Shown in pieces: positions 44,730 to 56,879 of a DNA stretch of 64,000 bases. The notes under the pieces were generated by a model, which ran no database searches, was not told the DNA's origin, and saw only the letters and a program-made list of their open reading frames with translations. Position 1 is the first letter of the stretch. Every line of letters starts with the position of its first letter. The DNA comes from Desmodus rotundus. Lineage: Eukaryota; Chordata; Mammalia; Chiroptera; Phyllostomidae. The position numbers and the translations under genes are program-made. The stretch lies in the NCBI RefSeq assembly GCF_022682495.2, contig NC_071389.1:8485199-8549198 (forward strand), read 5' to 3'.

Positions 44730-47558
44730 AAAGAATGTTAGGCTACTCCACAGTGAGTTGAAATCACTCAGGGGGACAGGGAGAAGGGTGTCTGAGCAGA
44801 TGGAACACCATAAGCAAAGGCATGGAAGTATGAATGTCATGGGGTGTGCTGGGCAGGGGTACTCAGGTAGTGACAGATGGGGAAGTAAAGGGAGTGGAGG
44901 GTCTGGAGTGAGCTGGGCTGGATAGGCGAGGCCAGGTCACTGCAGGTGGGACTTCCTCTTGTAGTATCTTGGAACCATTCAACACATGCTGACTGAGTGC
45001 CTTCCGTACACCAGGCAGTGTTCTCGGAGCTCTGTGCACAGGTCAAGGAAGACACACATTCCATCCAGGTTCCTCAAGCAGGGGAGTCATCTGGTCCTGT
45101 TGATATTTCGGGAAGATAATTCCAGCTGCATGTTGGATGGAAGTTTGGGGAAGGCTGCCGGGAGAGAGAAGGCTGCCCTGCAGGTTGGAGGCAGTGGGGA
45201 TGGCAAAGGTGGGGGGGCGGGACTGAAGCACCACGCAGGAGGCAGAGATTATTAACATGCGGTCTTAACATGTGGCCACTGGGCAAGGGTAAGGCCCCTG
45301 CGCACTGCGTGCAAGGCCCAAACCGCCAGCCTGTCTTCCACCCGGGAGACGCAGTGAGCATCTGGCACCTCGGAGGGGCCACAGCCCCTCCAGCTGTGGC
45401 CTTCCGGCTCTCTTGAGGCAGAAGTCACAGGATCCAGGAGTTCCCCTGTCTCCGTGAGGACAGGCAGAGCCAGCAACCTGTCCTCCTGCTGGCATTTGCT
45501 CTGAGAAGCCTGCTCCGTTGGGGGTTCCTGTCTTACTAGGTCACGGTTCTGGTGAATGTTCTTCCCTCCTTCTGTGGGGCTGACAATAACCCCTCAAAAC
45601 TCAGGCTGGAAGAGACTGGAGCGTGAGGAGCTTTGGCTCTGGGCTTCTCTTTCCCCGGCTCCAAATGAAGGTGGAATTCAAGGGACTGAGAAGAGTTTCC
45701 TCCCTAAGTGCTCGGAATGTTCCAGAAGCTCAGCTGCCTTCTGATTGGTGAAGGGTCTGCTCTGGCTACTGGCTTTGCTTTCACTTTCCTCGTGTCTGCT
45801 CTGAAGCTTGGAGGAGTCCTTGCCACCTGCAGCTGTGAGAGTGCACTTCTTCACACTGTGTCTCCCTTGGCTCGGGGTGGGCCGCACACGGCCGTCCACC
45901 TGCCGCAGGAGGGCCCTGCGGTGTCTCGGGTGGAGGGGACCGTTCTCACTTGACAAAGGAAACTCAGAGAGGGAAAGAAACTTGCCCGAGCCACGCAGTA
46001 CCAGGCAGGACTGGCACCCAGCCTTCCTGACCCCTCTCAGGTTCTCCGCATTACCCCAGGAGGCCTGGCTGCGTTCAGGTCAGAGACTCGTGTTAGGCCC
46101 CCGTTCAGTTCAGGTGGTTCTCAACATCTCGGTCTTGCGGCCCCTTCATGGAGTCCTGCTCCTCCCCAGCCTGGACAGGTGGCCTGGCTTGGCCTGGCAA
46201 TGCTTTCTTCCTCCCTTCTTCTGGGTTGAGCCTTGGCACACTGGTTGCCAACCCCCCCCCCCGCCCCGGGAGCTCTGGCTCTCCCAAGAAACAGGTCACT
46301 TGTTTGGTTCTGCCTGCTTCAGGCCAGACTGCCTGGCTTCTCCTGGGACAGCCTCCAGACACAAGCCAGACGTGGCTCTCCGAGGGTCTCAGCAGAGGCC
46401 TCAGGCTGATTCTCCACTCTCCCCGCCCCCCGGTGCCAACTGCTGCTCGCTTGGCCCTGCCTCCTGTCCAGTGTTGTTTACTTGGTCTGAGCAGCCGAGA
46501 GTCTCCTTATTCTCCCTTGCCCTAGATTTGTCTGAACTAGCAGCTCTTAAACCTGAATGCTGGTCCCTTTAGCTCTTAGCAAATGGAGCCAGAAGGGACC
46601 TTCGCCATCAGGAAGTTCAATCTGCTTATTTTAAAAGTGGGAAAACCGAGGCCCAGGGCTTGCCTGAGATCTGAGCCAGGATCAGACCCCATGCTCCCCA
46701 ATTCTGTCTTGAATGATGTTGAGGATGATTCTTGGAGAAAGAAAACAAAAACCCAGAGTGTTCTCCCCCTCCAAGAGCCCCTTGCTCCCCCTACATTCCA
46801 CACCACCAGGTACTTTGGAGGCATCCACAGTACATGTCGGGAAGGAATAAATTCTGAGGCCCCTGGAAGAAGAGGGGTGCACGTCAAAGACTGTATGTCT
46901 TGGCATTTTCAGTTTCCGGCCATTCAAGCTGGCATTAACACCAGGGAGTAAGCTTGAGATCAAACTCACGTGCGGCTGTCTAACCCTACTTTATGATGTG
47001 CCTCTGACGGACAGGCGTTTAAAGTCGTTTGCTTCCCCAGATTACGAAAGAAGTTCATGTTCATGGTAGAGAACTTCAGAGGAAACCATCACAATATGCT
47101 GGCAGCCACTGTTGACTTGTGGGGTTTTATTTAAGTTTTTTGTTTGCTTGTTTGCTCGCTCTGCTATTGCATATCCTGGTTTTCCAGTTCATCTCCGTAA
47201 CGTGTGTTTTCCCCGGGTGACAGTTTTTCGTGCCGGATCCAGCCTGCCGGTCTCATCTGTGTCTCCCATCTGACGGCTGGAAGGCATCCAGGAGGCCAGC
47301 TTTCTGAGTTGGCTCCCTCAAAACTCTCCCATGGCCAAAATCGTGTAAAGCTATGCAAATTACTCACCACTGAGGGGATTTAGGAAGCCATGGGTTCTTG
47401 GAAAAGGGCCATTTGTGTAAAATCTAAAGCAAAACCGATTCTCAGTGAGCCTCTTAGAACTGGAGGAGTCAGCCACTGGGGTGGGACGGGTGTGGCCCCA
47501 AAGATTACACAGATGGAGGGAGAACGCTTTGTTTCCTCTGAGTTTTTGCTGGTTTTAT
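44730..47558. other. Probable first intron of the downstream gene, no exon seen
   Basis: Contains antisense MIR cores near 45950-46015 and 46595-46670 and a C14 run at about 46251-46264. A 254-codon open frame at 45808-46572 on the + strand has no recognisable domain and overlaps other frames. I see no exon with a known product. Confidence 0.5.
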
Positions 47559-47768
47559 TTTATTTTTTTTTAAGATTTTATTTATTTATTTTTAGACAGA
47601 GGGGAAGGGAGGAAGAGAGAGAAACATCAGTGTGTGGTTGCCTCCCACGTACCCCCTACTGGGGACCTGGCCCGCAACCCAGGCATGTGCCCTGACTGGG
47701 AATCGAACCAGCGACCCTTTGGTTCACAGGCCAGCGTTCAATCCACTGAGCCACACCAGCTGGGGTGC
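47559..47768 (-). mobile_element. Ves SINE, copy 4, antisense
   Basis: On the + strand: T/A-rich tail (tttttttttaagattttatttattt), agagagaaacatcag, accccctactggggacctggcc, gggaatcgaaccagcgaccc (reverse of the box-B-like core) and the end ccacaccagctgggg. Full length. The duplicated flanks are imperfect (tgctggtttta / tgttggtttta). Confidence 0.93.
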
Positions 47769-48260
47769 TATGTTGGTTTTAACCCAGCCAAGTATTCTCA
47801 CCCAATTGTCTTTACCCCTTGCCTAAAATCCTCCCAGGTTTAGGCACTGGGGTGGCAAGTGTGGATCACTAGAAAAATCAGTATGTGACTTACTCATCTG
47901 CAAACCCTGCCTCTTAGAAAACAGGTGTTTCAGTGGCGAAGATGTGTAGAGAATTCGTTACTTACTCAGGTGATGAGGTCGGTCACCTCCCCTTGGGGAT
48001 AGGATCTCCTGGCATCTCTCATCCCCTAACAGGATCCCAGCTTTGTTAATGCATGTAAATTGTCCACAGTGGAAGCAATCTTGGAGGTTCCCTACGCTAA
48101 CGTTTACAGACCGTGGGCAATGACTTCCTAGTGAGTTTTTAAATCAGTTCCAGTATGTGGCCTTCCCCTGGCTTTCTACACGTGAAACAGAGGAAAGTAG
48201 ACTTGAAAACAGAGTGCATTTTCTGCCATGGGAGGAGAACTCTAGTAAAACTGTCATCTC

Positions 48261-48493
48261 AGCCCTGACTGGTGTTGCCCAGTGGGTTGAGGGCCATCCC
48301 GTGAACCAACAGGCCGCCGGTTCGATTCCCAGTCAGGGCACACGCCTGGGTTACAGGCCAGGTCCCCAGATGGGGTCGTGTGAGAGGCAGCCAGTCAATG
48401 TCTCTCTCGCACATAGATGCTTCTTTCCCTCTCCTTCTCCCTCCCTCCCCCTCTCTCTAAAGATAAGTAAAATCTTTAGAAAGAAAAAAAAGA
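48261..48493 (+). mobile_element. Ves SINE, copy 5
   Basis: agccctgactggtgttgccc start, box-B-like ggttcgattcccagtcagggc, ggccaggtccccagatgggg, CT-rich part and an A-rich tail aaagaaaaaaaagaaaa. Flanks aaaactgtcatctcag / aaacctgtcgtgtcag are a diverged duplication. Only about 55 bp further on is a mariner-type MITE. Confidence 0.93.
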
Positions 48494-48548
48494 AAAACCT
48501 GTCGTGTCAGTTATGTGTATACGACTCTGCACCAAGTCACCAGGTCAA

Positions 48549-48678
48549 TACAGCGGTGGGCAAAAGTAGGGTTCCGGTTATAAGTCCATGAAACACAGAG
48601 TTTATTCTGGTATTGTTATTGATTATCGTATTATAATTTGTATTACCACCGTAAACGAACTTTGCCCACCCCCGTGTA
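48549..48678. mobile_element. Mariner-type MITE, 130 bp
   Basis: Left end TACAGCGGTGGGCAAAAGT at 48549, right end (reverse complement) TACACGGGGGTGGGCAAAGT at 48678. The inverted repeats of about 18-28 bp are imperfect and the element is flanked by TA. No coding potential: a small non-autonomous element of the type that spread in bats. Confidence 0.82.
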
Positions 48679-48699
48679 TCTCTAACAGCATGGCAGGAA

Positions 48700-50784
48700 C
48701 CTTAAGTGGCACTGTCCGTTCCACTGGTTTTTATTCTGTGATCCTGGGGAACTTGGGGTTCCTTGGAGGGGTCCCAGAAGCAAGTCAGGGTTTGCGGAGA
48801 CGGGCCTGAGTGCTGTTAGGGAGGCAGGGCCAGCTGGAAGGAAGCTCTGCTTACAGAGGCTCCAGATGTCAGGGGTGTGAAAGATCCTTTCAAGAAGAAT
48901 CTGCGAAGTTGGAAATAGAACAGTGAGTTGGAAAGCGCTGCTAGTCTAGACATCTCAATTCTTAGAAGAAGAAATGGGGGCCAGAAAACAGGGAGGCCAG
49001 GACCCATGTGGGGCAGGTGGGCTCCCAGGCTTCACATCGATGCTAGTCTCCAAATGTAGGCCTTGGACACCTCTGCCCAAGAGGCTGTGAAGTCAGTGTC
49101 AGACAGAGCTATGGGGCCCAACTGCGTGCTCGCCTTGTCGCCTGAGCCCCCTACGGGCTGCACGGGTATGCACCCTAGGCACGTACGTTTGTCAGAAAGC
49201 CCGTGACTTCGGTGCCAACAGCTCAGTTTGTGTTGCCACCGTGCACTACACATTCATTTGTTCGACGCCAGCACTTAAAGCACATCATAGGGCTGGAAAG
49301 CCCATTTGGGCATCTCTTCTTCCTTTTTTCTTTTAATGTCCCCAGAGCTTCACTAATGGAAGCATCCTGGAGGCAACGGGCTCAAGCTCACCCAGCAAAT
49401 CCCAGCAGATCTGGACTGAGGAGAACTCAAGTGTCTTTTATTAAGATCGTGGACTCAAGGATACAAAGTTCTGGATGTCTCCAGAAGGTTCTGCTATTTC
49501 TTCTGTTCATGATGTAGAACCAGGCAGTCCTAATTCCTGGTGGATTTTATGTCTTTGCCACTTTTTCTCTTTATATCTGGTCTGGGGGAGAGAGAGAGAG
49601 AGGGAGAGAGAGAGAGAGAGTGAATTTACCGGCACTCACTTCTGCCTTGTCCTGCATCTCCCCACACCCACTACCAGGCTCGCGTTGGTCAGGGTGTGGG
49701 CATGCTTTGCTGATGCTTGGTGCGGGGGGAGGGGGGGTATGATAAAACACAAAACACACATTCAGACCCCAGGATTACAGCTTCACTAGCTGCAGTTTGG
49801 AGGGTAGTGGTTAGGTATTGGGGTTGCCTTTAGGTAATTGTTTTCAAACAGTGACACATGCAAATTATACTATGCGGGGAGTCATCTTGGGCTGTCCACG
49901 ACTGTCACTTTAAACAAATGCACTCATACGAACCGTGTGCCAGACACTGAGCCCGAGGTGAACTAGAGAGGGCCAGCTTCTGCCAAGGGTGCGTGGGTGG
50001 GCTGTCCTGGGCGGAGACTGCTGTGAAGGGGCCCTGACCAACAGCCAACAGTGATAAGGAAGCTTTGGAGCCTGAAGGAGGAGGTGTGACCCACACCTGG
50101 AGAGTCAAGGAAGGGTTTTCCAAAAGAGTGAGGTTTGAGCTGAAATCTCAGGTCAGCAGCCGCAGAGGGTGACCCTGGAAGGGGCTGCAGCCTGTGCCAA
50201 GGCCCAGAGGTGGAATAGAGCCTTCTTCACGGGCTGATATTAGATGTGAAGGGCAGGGGTGAAGACAACTGTTTATATAATTTATTCTTAAAAGTTAGTT
50301 TGGAAGCGAGACTCATTCATTCCAGCTATATTCACTGAGTTCTCTCTACAGGCCTGGCATGCTGGGTTTGGGGGGAAGTAGTCCTTAATGGAGACACAGA
50401 CCTGCTCTCGCAGAGCTTACACCCTACTGGGCGGGAGGAGGAGTCAGTACAAACCAATAGCCCTACCACACACTGAGCTAAAATCTTTGCCTCCTCCCCG
50501 CTGCCTACAGGATCAAGTCGAGGCCAAGTTCTTAGCTTTCAAAGCTCTGAAGACTGGGCTTTTTAGAGTTCAGACTCAGTTTACCTTTGCAGACCCACTC
50601 CTGCTGCCCCAACCCCTAACCCCGCCCTATGCCTTGGTCACAAGGGGCCGGGAACCATTTGCTGCCTCCACCTCTCTCCACCCCTTACCATGTGCCATGA
50701 CCTTGCCTGGCTTTCTTCGTTCTGTTCCTTCTGCCTTTCTGCCTAGACTGCTCTCTGTCCTTGTCAAAACTTTTCTTAAAAATC
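48700..50784. other. Probable intron, no exon seen
   Basis: Apart from the (GA)n run I see no clear repeat boundaries and no gene. It includes 'tttgagctgaaatctcaggtcagcagcc' and 'aaggcccagaggtgg' text typical of old repeats or unique intron. Confidence 0.45.
49587..49621. repeat. (GA)n microsatellite
   Basis: Purine-only GA repeat with a single ggg interruption, after tctggtctggg. Could form triplex DNA. Confidence 0.9.
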
Positions 50785-51010
50785 AAACTTTTTGTTTTGA
50801 GATAAGTGTGCCTTTACGGAAAAGTTGCGAAAACAGTGCAGAGACCCGTCACTAATAAATTTGCATCACTACTCACAAAACGACAGACTTTCTCTGGATT
50901 TCACCCATTTTCTCACTTTTGAGCTTCTGCTCCAGGATCCGATCCAAGACCCCACGTTGCCTTTAGTTGTGGCGCTGCCCTCCCCATCTCGGCTGGTCTG
51001 TGACAGTGTC
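50785..51010 (-). mobile_element. Old L1 remnant, antisense
   Basis: 'ttttgttttgagataagtgtgcctttacggaaaagttgcgaaaacagtgcagagacccgtcac' and 'cacccattttctcacttttgagcttctgctcc...agaccccacgttgcc' are the antisense of an old L1 3' portion. Confidence 0.5.
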
Positions 51011-51339
51011 TCAGTCTGTCCTTAAATTTCGCGACCTTGAGAGTCTTGAAGAGGACCGGTCAGCAGTGTGTAGAATGTCCCCCAGTGTGGGGTGATCTGG
51101 GGTGTCTTCTCATGCTTAGACACCGCAGGGTTTGGGTGCCAGGAAAGAGCCCTGCAGAAGTGAAGTGTCCTCGCTACATCATGTCTGGATGCACATGACA
51201 TCAGTGTGACTTCTTGGTGACGTTAACCTTGGTCACTGGGGCCGAGCCGTGTCTGCCAGGGCTCTCCACTGTAAAAACTCTAGAACCCCTTTTTGGGAGG
51301 GGCTTTCAAAGCACAATAGGGAAAGGTAAAATTATACAA

Positions 51340-51920
51340 GGAATTATTGCAAATGACTGATAAATTTAAAAACTTAGAGCCGATGATACATTCGAGCAAT
51401 CTTTGCAACACATGGCGGACAAGGGGCTGTTTCCTGAGCAAACACAAGAGGGTTTCCAATCAGCATGGACACGGCAGAAGCTTTAAAAACCGCAGCAGCG
51501 TCAATAACAGGAATTACCCGGAGGAAACACAATTATGTGAGGAGTTAGTTTCAATACTGTCATTTTTTCATAACAGCAATAAAATAGAAACCATCTATGT
51601 GTCCATCAGTAGGGGATTGGCTATGTAAATTATGGGTCCTCCCTGTCCTGGAATATTCCTCAACCACTAAAAAAGTATGGTTTAGGTGAACACTGATGAT
51701 GTGGAAAATTGTTAATTATATACCAGAATCTTTAAGATTAGGTCACTAAACCATATTGCGGTAAGATCTCATTTTCATAAAACAAGTTATGTCTGTTTAC
51801 AAAATACAAACGAAAGTCTGTATGGCATGGATATTATCCATAGTTGTGGATGGCAGGGTAACTCGATTTTAAACTTTTCTGTTACTCTAGATTTATAAAT
51901 TTTTGTTTAGTAAACAAGTA
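51340..51920 (+). mobile_element. Old L1 3' end
   Basis: 'caatcagcatggacacgg...ataacagcaataaaatagaaaccatctatgtgtccatcagtaggggattggctatgtaaattatggg', 'tggaatattcctcaaccactaaaaaagtatgg', 'gtaagatctcattttcataaaac' are the usual end of L1 ORF2 and 3' UTR on the + strand. It is diverged. Confidence 0.6.
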
Positions 51921-52159
51921 TTGTCTTTACCATGGGAGGAAATGTTTTATTTTCTTAAATGAATATTATTTACATTGCGGGTCCCCCAGGGCTTGCGGGT
52001 TCCTGCTAGGTGAGTTGCTTTGTGAACTGCAGAAGGTTTTGCGACTATTCCAGGCGGTTCCTTTACGATTTTAACTTTGAGTGTCAGGGGCTGTCTTCCT
52101 AGGCTCGGGAAGCTGAGACGGGAGCAAAGCAGGGCCACCTGAAGCTGTAAAAACCAACC

Positions 52160-52530
52160 TGTTACAGGCTGAATTTCTGCCTCCCCAAAACTCCTATGCT
52201 GGCATCCTCACCCCCAATGCGGTGGACTAGGAGGCAGGGTCTTTGCGAGGTGATTAGGTTTAGATGATTAGATTTCGATTCTGTCCGAGAGTGAGAAGGT
52301 CATAATGCAGTTAGTGCCCTTAAAAGAAGAGGAGGAGAGATCACCAAGGAAAGGCCGTGTGAGGACACAGTGAAAAGGGAGCCACCGACAAGCCAGGAAG
52401 CTGGCTCTCACCAGACACCAAATCTGCCGGCACCTTGACCTTGAGCTCCTGGCCTCCAGAACCACGAGAAATGTCTTGTTGTCTAAGCCCCTCAGTCTCG
52501 GGTATTTTGCCATAGCAACCTGAGGGAAGA
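52160..52530 (+). mobile_element. LTR-type repeat (ERVL-MaLR-like)
   Basis: 'gttacaggctgaatttctgcctccccaaaactcctatgctggcatcctcacccccaatgcggtgg', 'cttaaaagaagaggaggagagatcacc', 'ggccgtgtgaggacacagtg', 'ccagacaccaaatctgccggcaccttgaccttgagctcctggcctccagaaccacgagaaa' and the end 'ggtattttgccatagcaacctgagggaagata'. A solitary LTR in + orientation. The exact sub-family is not known. Confidence 0.55.
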
Positions 52531-52544
52531 TACCACTCCCCCAG

Positions 52545-53015
52545 CATTATGTATGTGTATGTTGTATTAGAAAAAACATATACATATTAATTTACAAACA
52601 GTAAAATTCACCCTTTCTCATATAGAGTTCTGCGAGTTTGACAAACAACGTGTAATTTTGTAACCGCCACCGTAATCAAGGTACGGAAAGGCTTCATCAG
52701 CCCCCGGATTCCCTCATGTTCCCCCTGCGTGGTCGACCCCTCTCCCACCCCTGTCCTTAGCCACCACTGATGTTTGCTGTCCATTCAGCTTTGCCTTGTC
52801 AGGATGCCGGGTAGATGGAACCATACAGTGTGAAGCCTTTTCGAGTCTGGCTTCCTTCACTCATCATCGCGCATCTGAGATTCCTCCATGTCGTGTTTAA
52901 CTCCACGGCACGAGGTGCCAACTGTGCTTATCCCTTCACCTGTTGCAGGGCATTTGGGGTGTTTCTAGTTTGGGGGATGAGGGCTAAAGCCACTGTAAAC
53001 ATTCGCATTCAGGTT
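52545..53015 (-). mobile_element. Old L1 remnant, antisense
   Basis: 'aaaattcaccctttctcatatagagttctgcgag', 'gtttgctgtccattcagctttgcc', 'gatggaaccatacagtgtgaagccttttcgagtctggcttccttcac' and 'gattcctccatgtcgtgtttaac...ctgttgcagggcatttggggtgtttctag'. Same family as at 11440 and 56880. Confidence 0.6.
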
Positions 53016-54199
53016 TTAGGACGAACAGAAGTGTTTCATGCCTCAGGGGCAGATACCAGGGAGCCGGATGTCTGGGTTTGTATGGAGTATGTATGTTTAT
53101 GCAAAATGGCCAAGCGTAGAAAGTTTCATGCTGACGACCCCGGGAGGGGTGGGCGGAAGGGATGGACTCTCATTGAGCACCTACTGTGTACCTTGCATAG
53201 AGCCAGGAGCTTTACACAAATGGCCTCACCTGCTCCTTCCTCACGGCAGCATAGGAAGTGTGCAGCTCTGGTCCCTGCAGATGAGCCACAGGAAGCGCGA
53301 TTTCACAGGATTGGACTGAAGTAATACAGAGCTACTCTCTTTGAATTGGGGGGAATACATGCAGGGGGACTGTTTAGCCTCCACTTTGTGACCTCCCTCC
53401 ACCCACCCCAGCACCGTCCTAGCATTTACACGACTTTATGACCTACAGCCTCGCTCAGAGTCGATTTGCTTGTGTGCCCCCCTGCACTTCCATAACAAGG
53501 CTTGGCCGGTTCCTGCTCCCAGCACCCCGGCTGTGTGGAGACCTAATGAAAGATTAACAATACCCTCCCCTCCAGTAGGGAGCCGTAATGACCTACCTTG
53601 AACACAGAGTGGAAACGATTTGTCGTCTTTCCTTGAGTGATGTTTTCCCAGCTGATGTGGATCCAAGTCTCCAGGCAGTAAGCTGACCTTTCCCCTGCTC
53701 TGACCTCCCCCTCCCCATGCCGCAGGAATGGAAGCAACAGTGGATTACATATAGTTCTTTACCTAGATAGCTTTTCATTAACTCTTTTTGTTTAATTAGA
53801 AAATTGGTTTTATTAGAAAATATTTTACACGTGGTAAAAAAAAAAGTGTAAAAGGATATGCAATGGAGAAGATAAATTTCCCTCTCGCCGCAGACCCCAC
53901 CCCCACCGCAACACTTGTCTCAGAGGTAACCACACTTCCAGAAATTTTCGATGCAGCAAACTGAGGCTTCTAAATGCCGCTCTGAGATGTTCTCCTGGTA
54001 ATCAAAGCAATAAAATGTTACAGTTGTCAGGATCGTTATGGAATTGTTGGGCAATTTCAAGCTCAGAATAACTCATATCAGGGTCCCCAGATTGCCTTTA
54101 AGGACCCGCTAAGCACCCGAAGTTTTATCAGACCTTCTCTCTCTGAAGTTTTCTGTGGAGGGTTAGCAGCTTCCATCAGATTCTCAAAGGGGTCTGTGC

Positions 54200-54250
54200 A
54201 AAAAAAAAAAAAGAAAGAAAGAAAAGGAAAAAGGAAGGAAGGAAGGAAGG
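54200..54250. repeat. A-rich and (GGAA)n simple repeat
   Basis: A12 followed by gaaa units and aaggaaggaaggaagg. GGAA tracts can be bound by ETS factors; here it is most likely simple sequence expansion. Confidence 0.8.
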
Positions 54251-54879
54251 CCAGTCATGACTCACAGGTATGAGAAAAGCAAACTTTTACAGATGGATGG
54301 CACAGATAAATGTGTAATTAGCTGGGGGTACAAGTTCTGAATTTAAGGATCGCTGGTCCTTAGTCTTGTGGTTGGAGGTGGATGGAGCCGTGGACTTGAG
54401 CGGTGCTGTCTCGGGCCACAGGAACCATGCCTGGCTGGGCCAAGGGAGGCAGAGTTAACGGCGCTCTTCAGTCCCCCCCCACCCCGTGTTTCTGCTGACT
54501 CATCGCACGTTGGAAATGTTCTGGCAGCTTTAGACCACATGTGTGCTCTTGCTGGAGATGAAGTTGCCCAGTTCCTGGGAACTTCTCACAGTCAGGAGCA
54601 GACAAATTTGCTTCTATAGGAAGGTTTTAGGCTGAAAACACTCAAAAAGAGTTTAGGGAAATTCCTGAGAGGCAGAGACATATCCGGGGAGTGATGAAAG
54701 CCCTAGATGTGTGGGGAAGTATCCCTGATGGGGTCAATATTCTCGGAATTGGGGGTGGGGTGTCCAAGCCTTCCCATCACCCTGGTCTTGGGGAGGTCCC
54801 CACAGGGGCAGATCCTGGGGTTGGCTGGTGAGAGTGTTTGACCTTATAAGTTATTTTAAAGCATTAGTTTAAATTTCCA

Positions 54880-55220
54880 TCACAATTGTGACAGGCACTA
54901 TTCTAGGCATTTTGCATATGTTAACTCATAGATACTCAAAACAGTTCTGTGACCTGGGGAAACTGAGTCAGTAGTATGCTAACTACTGTGCAAACAACCC
55001 CACATCTCCCCCCTCCATCTCAAGGGCTTAAGATACTCAGGTCACAATTACAATTTCATGTGTTGGGCGGGGAAGGTAGGGTCTTTGTTCCACGCAGTCT
55101 GGGACCCAGGCTTCTTTCATTGGTGAGCTAATAACCCCAACTACAGCTACTAAGTGATAGCGCTAGGATTTGAACCCAGGCAGTCTGTTTCAGAGTCTGT
55201 ATTCTTAACCACTACACTGC
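54880..55220 (-). repeat. MIR SINE, antisense, split by an unrelated insert
   Basis: Left part 'gtgacaggcactattctaggcattttgcatatgttaactcatagatactcaaaacagttctgtgacctggggaaactgagt', right part 'aagtgatagcgctaggatttgaacccaggcagtctgtttcagagtctgtattcttaaccactacactgc' in MIR reverse order. Between them (about 54970-55135) is sequence not expected in a MIR. Confidence 0.7.
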
Positions 55221-55680
55221 GGTGAGAAACAGGAGTGCTGGCTTTTAGCACAATTTACCTGGTAGGTAACCTCAGAACTGGAAGTGGGGAGGTAACCTGG
55301 GATTCTGGAGAACATTTGCTCCTCCTTGCCAAGGAATCAAGCTCATCCTTCTAAGGACTAGACTGGGTAAATCTGAGAGACACTCGACTTCGTCTTCAGT
55401 ACATAAAAATGAAAGCCTTTCCCCCCAGAAGTTCGTACGCGAAATAAATGTGATCGGCAGTGCTGTTGCCTGGCCCTTGGATCTTTGCCCCCCAAACAGC
55501 ATCTCTGCAAAGCAGATCGACACGCTGCCGCTTATTGTAGGGAGGGTTTTGCTAAATGTCAGCATCAGTTGAAATGTCTTCTTGTGGAAATCATCCAAAT
55601 GTGCGACCTAAAGGCCAGGAAATGCACTATGGGACATCCACACAGGGGAATGCCACATGGCTATGAAAAATGGTGGTGAT

Positions 55681-55766
55681 TGGGGGTGGGGGGTGGGGTA
55701 GAGGGATGGGGAGAAAATGCAGACAACTGTAATTGAATAACAATAAAAATTAAATTAAAATTTTTT
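55681..55766 (+). mobile_element. Ultra-short L1 3' stub (86 bp) with perfect target-site duplication
   Basis: Contains 'gggatggggagaaaatgcagacaactgtaattgaataacaataaaaattaaatt', the very 3' end of the bat L1 also seen at 35.4 kb. It is flanked by a perfect 13-bp direct repeat aaatggtggtgat (55668-55680 and 55767-55779). A recent, severely 5'-truncated insertion. Confidence 0.88.
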
Positions 55767-56054
55767 AAATGGTGGTGATGGGGAAGACTTTGAGAGATGA
55801 AGAAAGTGATGCTGATCTGTGAATGTAAAAGAGAAACGACAGAGCTGGCCCATTTAAAAGTTTTTTAAAAATATAAAGAACTCAAAAATTTGAATATTTA
55901 CCATTTCCAAATTTCTAAATTTCCTAGGAAGAAACATGTAAGTAACTCTTGGTATTAAAGGAACAGATTTAAGGTCAAGTGCTGGCTTTAATGGCTTTGG
56001 TGACTTGGGCGATTGATTAATTTCTCCAAATAGGGAGAATAGTTTTAAGATTTT

Positions 56055-56124
56055 TTTTTACATTATTATTTTTTTTAATTTTTCAAGTACAGTTTTCTGC
56101 CTTTCTGCCCCCCACCCCTCCCCA
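56055..56124 (-). mobile_element. Ultra-short L1 3' stub (70 bp), antisense
   Basis: On the - strand it reads ggggagg...ggcagaaaactgtacttgaaaaattaaaaaaaataa, an L1 3' end with tail. It is flanked by a perfect 14-bp repeat agttttaagatttt (56041-56054 and 56125-56138). Confidence 0.8.
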
Positions 56125-56149
56125 AGTTTTAAGATTTTGTGAGGATTCA

Positions 56150-56365
56150 GTCCTGGCTGGTGTGGCTCAGTGGTTTGAACTCTGGCCTGAGAACCAAAGG
56201 GTCACCAGTTCGATTCCCAGTCAGGGCATATGCCTGGGTTGTGGGCCAGGTCCCCAGTAGGGGGCACAGCAGGCAACCACCCAATGATGTTTCTCTCTCT
56301 CTCTTTCTCCCTCCCTTCCCCTCTGTCTAAAAATAAAAATAAAATTTAAAAAATTTTTAAAAAAA
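56150..56365 (+). mobile_element. Ves SINE, copy 6
   Basis: tcctggctggtgtggctcagtgg, box-B-like agttcgattcccagtcagggc, gggccaggtccccagtagggg, CT-rich part and aaaaataaaaataaaa tail. Target-site duplication gattttgtgaggattca (56133-56149) / gactttgtgaggattca (56366-56382), one mismatch. This is the best-preserved copy in the window. Confidence 0.95.
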
Positions 56366-56879
56366 GACTTTGTGAGGATTCAATGAGCTACGTATAAAAA
56401 GTACTTAGACATGGTAAATGCTCAATACATTTTGAGGTGCTGTTACTATCATAATTTTAAAAATCTTTCCATTCTGACAAGCCACTCCAAATCCAAACCA
56501 TTTCTGGTGGCCCGTGGGGCTTTGTGTCAGGAGGCCTGGAGTTGGGGACCCATGAGCAAGCCAGTCTCCGCCCCCTCCCTTCAGGGCAGGGTAAAGCTGA
56601 GTGACTAGGAACCTGCTTTTCACTGTAGACCGAGGGGTGCTCTGGCTGCTGTCTCCTTTCTGTGTGGTGCACAGAGAAATAACTCGGTGTCCCGGGCATA
56701 ATGGTGTGTGGGCTAAAAATGTGGGTGCAGGATTCCGACCGCCTGGTCCCCATCTATCAGGTGGGGAGAGTGACGATGCCACCGCAGAGCTGGGGGGAGG
56801 AGGAGACGACCCTGTGCTGCACCACCTTGGCGTGCCGGCTCAGTAAAAGCTAGTTGTCCCAGACCTAACGTCTGGCCTC

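Noticed and set aside
45808..46572. 254-codon open frame on the + strand
   Set aside because: Contains a C14 run and low-complexity parts, overlaps other frames, and has no recognisable domain or splice-site support.
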